From Pseudomonadota bacterium (GTDB taxonomy: Bacteria > Myxococcota_A > UBA796 > SXON01), in the NCBI GenBank assembly GCA_030684355.1, contig JAUXTN010000025.1, forward strand, positions 1 to 64,000: 64,000 nucleotides of DNA, read 5' to 3'. This document shows positions 60,377-64,000 of the stretch, in pieces (within the stretch, counting starts at the first letter, position 1; each line of letters opens with the position of its first letter). The notes beneath the pieces were generated by a model. It was not told the origin of the DNA. It searched no databases and was given only the letters and a program-made list of their open reading frames with translations. A program made the translations under genes and the position numbers.

Positions 60377-61005
60377 TACGCGGCCTCGTCGGCCCGGAGG
60401 CGAGACAGGACGAGCGAGCCGAGGCTCTCCATGCGCCCCGTCGATTCGCGGACGCGGCGGCTGAAGTAGTTGTAGAGCACGACCGCGGGGATGGCGACGA
60501 GGAGGCCCACGGCAGTGGCCACGAGCGCCTCGCTGATGCCTGCCATGACCGCCCCGGCGCTCTCCTCGGTGGAGAGGGCGAGGTCGTTGAAGGCCTTGAT
60601 GATGCCGAGGACCGTACCGAACAGCCCGATGAACGGGGCGTTCGAGGCGACGGTGCCGACGACGATGAGGCCGCGCTCGAGGCGGAGCTTCTCGAAGGTG
60701 AGGGTGCCGGCGAGGGCGTCCTCCGCGGCGTCGGGCGACTTCTTCGCGGCGGTCAGCGCGGCGAGCAGGACCCGCGGCTCGAGGCCCCGCATGCCCGCGA
60801 GGCGCTTCTCGAGCTCCTCACGTGCACCACCGCCGAGGTAGCCCCCGATCGCCTCCTCGAAGGAGGCACCCGGCGCGCGATTGAGGGCCATGTAGATCGA
60901 GCGCTCGATGGCGACGGCGAACACGAGGACGCTTAGCCCCACCAGCAGCCACAGGACCCAACCCGCCCCGTAGAGGGCCAACTCCAGCATCTTCTGTTCG
61001 AGCAT
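60376..61005 (-). CDS. exbB: ExbB/TolQ/MotA-type proton channel
   Basis: 209 residues, three transmembrane segments. GTVASNAPFIGLFGTVLGIIKAFNDLA and GISEALVATAVGLLVAIPAVVLYNYF are the ExbB/TolQ signatures. First gene of the operon exbB-exbD-tonB-receptor-lipoprotein. The AglR of gliding motors belongs to the same family, but the neighbouring receptor indicates a transport role. Confidence 0.92.
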   Translation of the reverse strand: MLEQKMLELALYGAGWVLWLLVGLSVLVFAVAIERSIYMALNRAPGASFEEAIGGYLGGGAREELEKRLAGMRGLEPRVLLAALTAAKKSPDAAEDALAGTLTFEKLRLERGLIVVGTVASNAPFIGLFGTVLGIIKAFNDLALSTEESAGAVMAGISEALVATAVGLLVAIPAVVLYNYFSRRVRESTGRMESLGSLVLSRLRADEAA

Positions 61006-61048
61006 TCGCCGCCAACTCCGAGGCCGACGTTCATAACCCGAACCTGCC

Positions 61049-61501
61049 TCAGTCCGCGCCGAAGAACCGCGTGGGGGCCATACACGTGCTCGCGAACGGG
61101 CGCCCCTGGCAGGCCAGGGCGTCGGGACGGACGATCACTTCGTTCGCGCGCTCGATGAGCTCGGCGGGGGATGCCGGTGTGAGCGGGGGCGAGAGGGGGC
61201 ACCCGCACCCATCGTAGAAGCGGACGGTGCCGACCGGCTGGGATGCGCTCGTGGTCTGGAAGAGCGGGTGGAACCGGTCGTTCAGGAAGGTGGTCACGTC
61301 GGGGTCGGCGACCAGGCGGTCGATCGGGCCGCCGGGCCGGTCCACCACCAGGGCGACGGGGCCGCGGACGGGGCCATCCGGCGCACGCCACTCGACCCAC
61401 GGCGCCGAGGAGCCGCTGGAGGAGGGGATCGGAGGGGGCGTGGGCGGGTCCGCGCATGCGCCGATCAGGAGCGCGAGGCTGAACACCGAGCCTTTGAACA
61501 C
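61049..61501 (-). CDS. Small lipoprotein, function unknown
   Basis: 150 residues from the GTG at 61501, with AGAGG just upstream. Longer frames run back through the tRNA-Cys gene and are artefacts. Signal VFSLALLIGACADPP (lipobox IGAC). The mature part is Pro/Ser-rich, then APDGPVRGPVALVVDRPGG and RFYDGCGCPLSP with CGC, a possible metal or disulfide motif. Family not recognised. Confidence 0.65.
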   Translation of the reverse strand: MFKGSVFSLALLIGACADPPTPPPIPSSSGSSAPWVEWRAPDGPVRGPVALVVDRPGGPIDRLVADPDVTTFLNDRFHPLFQTTSASQPVGTVRFYDGCGCPLSPPLTPASPAELIERANEVIVRPDALACQGRPFASTCMAPTRFFGAD

Positions 61502-61522
61502 GAACCCTCTACGAGGGGGAGC

Positions 61523-61597
61523 TGGAGGCGACGGCCGGATTCGAACCGGCGTATGATGGTTTTGCAAACCATTGCCTGACCACTTGGCTACGTCGCC
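61523..61597 (-). tRNA. trnC: tRNA-Cys (GCA)
   Basis: The acceptor stem is GGCGACG paired with CGTCGCC, with discriminator U73 as in bacterial tRNA-Cys and an encoded CCA end. The anticodon arm ATGGT-TTGCAAA-ACCAT gives anticodon GCA. D arm (AGCCAAGTGGTCAGGC) and T arm (GCCGGTTCGAATCCGGC) are normal. Confidence 0.97.
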
Positions 61598-61633
61598 GCT
61601 GCGCCAGTCCACTATTGGGCTCGTGGCGCGCGG

Positions 61634-63904
61634 TCAAGGGCCTCCGCCGACCCAGATGCGCACGGGCGCGCTCCGCACCCCGTCGACCGTGACCGTGAGC
61701 TGGTGATCGCCCGCGGCCGGCACCCATCGGGCGGTGTAGGGGGCCGGGCCCGTGGCGACCTCTACGCCGTCGACCGCCCAGACCGCCACGCCGCCCGGGG
61801 GAGCCGTGGCGATCAGCGGGATCGCCTGGTCGTCGGGCGCGCGGGCGGGATCGAGCCAGAACGTGGCGCCGTTCTGGGGTGCCGTGACCGAGACCGTGCC
61901 GGGGCCCGCTCGGACCGGAAGGCCGGCGCGACCCGCCCACGCGGAGAGGGAGGCGGGGACCCGCAGGCCGTCGGCACCGTGCCAATCGCAGGAGGGCCGG
62001 GTCACGGTGGTGGAGAGCCACTCGTCGCGCGTGGCCGGACACGCGGGCCCGCGCGCGAGGCCGGAGAGGGGGCAGATGGCGCGGCGGGCGAGTGTCGCGG
62101 GGGCCTCGAACGACTCGACGGGGCGCCCCTCCATGGCGGTCGCCATCACCCGCGCGAGGATGGGGCCGGCGCCGGTCACCCCGCTGATGTCCGTCATCGG
62201 GCTGCCGTCGAAGTTGCCGACCCACACGGCGACGGTGACCGCGGGGGTGACCCCGATCGCCCAGTTGTCGCGCCACCCGGTGCTGGTGCCGGTCTTCGCG
62301 GCCATCGGGAACGCCGGCTCCAGGACGGAGTCGCGGCCGAAGGCGGGCGCCCGGGCGTCGGGGTCATCGAGGGCGTCCGCCACGAGGAACGCCGCGGCGG
62401 GAGACTGGACCCGCACGGGAGGGGTCCGCGGGGCGTCGAGCGTGTAGCGGAGGGGGCGCCAGCGGCCCGCCGACGCGAAGGTGGCGTAGGCGGCGGCGAG
62501 CTCGTCGAGGCGCACCTCGGCGCCGCCGAGCGCGAGGGAGAGGCCGTAGTGGGCCGGCCGTTCGTCGAGAGTGGTCAAGCCGAGCCCGACGAGCCGCCGG
62601 TGGAGGTCGGCCACCCCCACCTGCTCCGCGAGACGCACCGCGGGCACGTTCAGGCTGCGCGCGAGCGCCGACCGCAATGTCACTGGGCCGGCGCTCCCCT
62701 CGTCGTAGTTCTCGGGGTGCCAGCTCCCGTGGGTGGTCGTCCACGTGCCGGGCGAGTCGTCCACGAGGTCGGCGAGCGTGGCGCCCTCCTCGACCGCGAG
62801 GCCGTAGAGGAAGGGCTTCAGCGCGCTCCCCGGGCTCCGCGGCGCCAGGACGCCGTCCACCTGGCCGTCAGCGGCCTGCCAGTCGCCGGAGCCGACGTAG
62901 GCGAGCACCTCCCGGGTGGGGTTGTGCACGACGATCACGGCGGCGTGGTGCGCGCGGTGGGGGGCGATGTCCGCGAGCACGTCGCGGACGGCGTCCTCCG
63001 CCGCGTGCTGGAGGCGGAGATCGAGCGTGGTGCGGATGCGCGGCACGGGGGTGAAGACGCGTCGCACGAGATGCGGGGCCTCCCCCACGGGCGCCGGTGA
63101 CCTGAGGGTGAGCGGCTCCGCGAGGGCCTCCTCGACGCGCGCGTCGTCGGCGAGCCCCCGCGCGGCGAGGCGACGCAGCACGCCGTCCCGGGCGGCGCGG
63201 ACGCGGAGCGGAAACCGCAGCGGGTCGAGATCGGCGGGGCGGCGCGGGATGGCGGCGAGCGTGGCCGCCTGGGCGAGCGAGAGCGCGCGGGGCGGTCGGT
63301 CGAAGTAGAGGCGGGCGGCGGCGTCGGCGCCGATGGCGGCGTTCCCGTAGTACACGCGCGAGAGGTACTCCGCGAGGATCCGGTCCTTCGGGAGCCAGGC
63401 CTCCAGCCGCAGGGCCAGTACCGCCTCCCCTACCTTCCCGCGGAGCCCCGGGCCGCGGGGGACCAGGTTCCTTGCGAGCTGCTGGGTGATCGTCGAGCCC
63501 CCCTCCACCACCCGGCTGGCCCGCGCGTTGTGCCACGCGGCACGGGCGCTCCCGATCGGGTCGATCCCGGGGTGGCCGTAGAACCGGTGGTCCTCCGCGG
63601 CGAGCGTGGCCCGCACGAGCTCGTCCCCGAACGCGTGCAGCTCGAGCGGCTGTCCGGGCGCGCGCTCGGGGGCGCCGCGGTACGCGAGTCGCACGCCGTT
63701 GCGGTCCACGATCTCGGTGCCGCCGCTGGGGGCGAGCAGCTCGGTCGGGAGCGGCCGGAGGACCGCGCCCACCACGAGCAGCGCGGTGAGGACGAGCAGG
63801 AAGGTCCGCCGACGGCGCCGAGCCCGGCGCATGGGCGGGCCCCGGACGGCGCGCGGCGGCGCGGGGGACCTGGGCTCCTCCGCGCGTGCATCCAGGGGGG
63901 GCAC
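61634..63904 (-). CDS. pbpC: Penicillin-binding protein 1C
   Basis: 756 residues from the GTG at 63904, 2 bases after the upstream stop; an ATG at 63832 is an alternative. Cytosolic Arg-rich stretch, one transmembrane helix (about 33-52), transglycosylase domain with EDHRFYGHPGID (E104) and EGGSTITQQLARNLV, transpeptidase domain with SPGSALKPF (active Ser 360), ARSLN and KTGTS, and a C-terminal PBP1C-type domain (VTAPQNGATFWLD). It polymerises and cross-links peptidoglycan. Adjacent to an alpha-2-macroglobulin-type gene as in many proteobacteria. Confidence 0.92.
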   Translation of the reverse strand: MPPLDARAEEPRSPAPPRAVRGPPMRRARRRRRTFLLVLTALLVVGAVLRPLPTELLAPSGGTEIVDRNGVRLAYRGAPERAPGQPLELHAFGDELVRATLAAEDHRFYGHPGIDPIGSARAAWHNARASRVVEGGSTITQQLARNLVPRGPGLRGKVGEAVLALRLEAWLPKDRILAEYLSRVYYGNAAIGADAAARLYFDRPPRALSLAQAATLAAIPRRPADLDPLRFPLRVRAARDGVLRRLAARGLADDARVEEALAEPLTLRSPAPVGEAPHLVRRVFTPVPRIRTTLDLRLQHAAEDAVRDVLADIAPHRAHHAAVIVVHNPTREVLAYVGSGDWQAADGQVDGVLAPRSPGSALKPFLYGLAVEEGATLADLVDDSPGTWTTTHGSWHPENYDEGSAGPVTLRSALARSLNVPAVRLAEQVGVADLHRRLVGLGLTTLDERPAHYGLSLALGGAEVRLDELAAAYATFASAGRWRPLRYTLDAPRTPPVRVQSPAAAFLVADALDDPDARAPAFGRDSVLEPAFPMAAKTGTSTGWRDNWAIGVTPAVTVAVWVGNFDGSPMTDISGVTGAGPILARVMATAMEGRPVESFEAPATLARRAICPLSGLARGPACPATRDEWLSTTVTRPSCDWHGADGLRVPASLSAWAGRAGLPVRAGPGTVSVTAPQNGATFWLDPARAPDDQAIPLIATAPPGGVAVWAVDGVEVATGPAPYTARWVPAAGDHQLTVTVDGVRSAPVRIWVGGGP

Positions 63905-63906
63905 GC

Positions 63907-64000
63907 CTACCGCGACGCGACCGGGAAGCCGACCACGAACCGCCCGGAGTCGGTGCGGCCGAAGGTGTCCGGCGTGTACATCTGCTCGATCGTCGCGGCG
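63907..64000 (-). CDS. 3' end of probable alpha-2-macroglobulin family gene
   Basis: Only the last 30 codons are in view: IEQMYTPDTFGRTDSGRFVVG, then FPVASR and TAG. An EMY-type ending before the last strand fits the C terminus of bacterial alpha-2-macroglobulins (YfhM), whose gene usually precedes pbpC. The body lies outside the window. Confidence 0.55.
   Translation of the reverse strand, partial: AATIEQMYTPDTFGRTDSGRFVVGFPVASR

Noticed and set aside
60376..61005. AglR-type gliding motor protein
   Set aside because: Same family as ExbB, but ExbD, TonB and a TonB-dependent receptor follow in one operon, which fits transport better.
61502..61612. N-terminal extension of the small lipoprotein at 61049
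   Set aside because: It would run through the tRNA-Cys gene; the lipoprotein signal starts at the GTG at 61501.

Overview
This is a very GC-rich bacterial window with dense coding, nearly always G or C at third codon positions, and many ATGA/GTGA gene overlaps. The gene content points to a myxobacterium-like member of Myxococcota: a MYXO-CTERM-type sorting tail, MopE-type Asp/Cys repeats, AgmX/PglI-type C-terminal domains, a Glt/Cgl (gliding-type) envelope gene cluster, a Ser/Thr kinase fused to an FGE-like domain, and many small lipoproteins with repeat domains. I cannot assign a species.

Region 1 (1-10,003, mostly minus strand) is the most unusual part. A run of overlapping genes starting at 10,003 encodes a Tat-exported small protein, an HxsD-like protein, a second truncated HxsD-like protein, a large SPASM radical SAM enzyme that looks like HxsB, a 126-residue peptide ending in eleven consecutive Ser-His-Gly units (HxsA-like), and three more radical SAM enzymes. 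A fourth related radical SAM gene runs off the left edge behind an exported GH36-type glycosidase. I read this as a variant His-Xaa-Ser (Hxs) peptide-modification system with an expanded enzyme set. The Hxs families are named in protein-family collections, but I know of no established product, and this variant lacks an obvious canonical HxsC.

Region 2 (10,278-25,033) holds a MopE/FG-GAP lipoprotein, a solitary Dam-type methylase, a MATE transporter, a class III adenylate cyclase, an amidase, NadB, a HAF-repeat protein, two tandem superoxide dismutases (one cytoplasmic, one with a Tat signal) and a Ser/Thr kinase with a C-terminal FGE-like domain.

Region 3 (25,110-41,677) holds a beta-helix MYXO-CTERM protein translationally coupled to a very large OmpA-family protein with four ~165-residue repeat modules, a TolC-like protein, a four-gene operon (TAtT lipoprotein, lipase, PyrE, lipoprotein), GuaB, a VWA lipoprotein, ScoA/ScoB, an isolated ribosomal protein L3 gene, and a lipoprotein with Hydin-like repeats.

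Region 4 (41,704-55,200, all minus strand) is an envelope-machine cluster: two outer-membrane barrels, a GltC-like protein, GltD-like and GltE-like TPR proteins, a small CglF/GltF-like protein, an FHA-containing GltG, an FHA-less GltG paralogue and a CglE-like barrel, separated by several clear terminators.

Region 5 (55,308-64,000) carries an ExbB-ExbD-TonB-receptor-lipoprotein operon in which the receptor has its own N-terminal TonB-type domain, a tRNA-Cys(GCA), a small lipoprotein, PBP1C and the 3' end of what is probably the partner alpha-2-macroglobulin gene.
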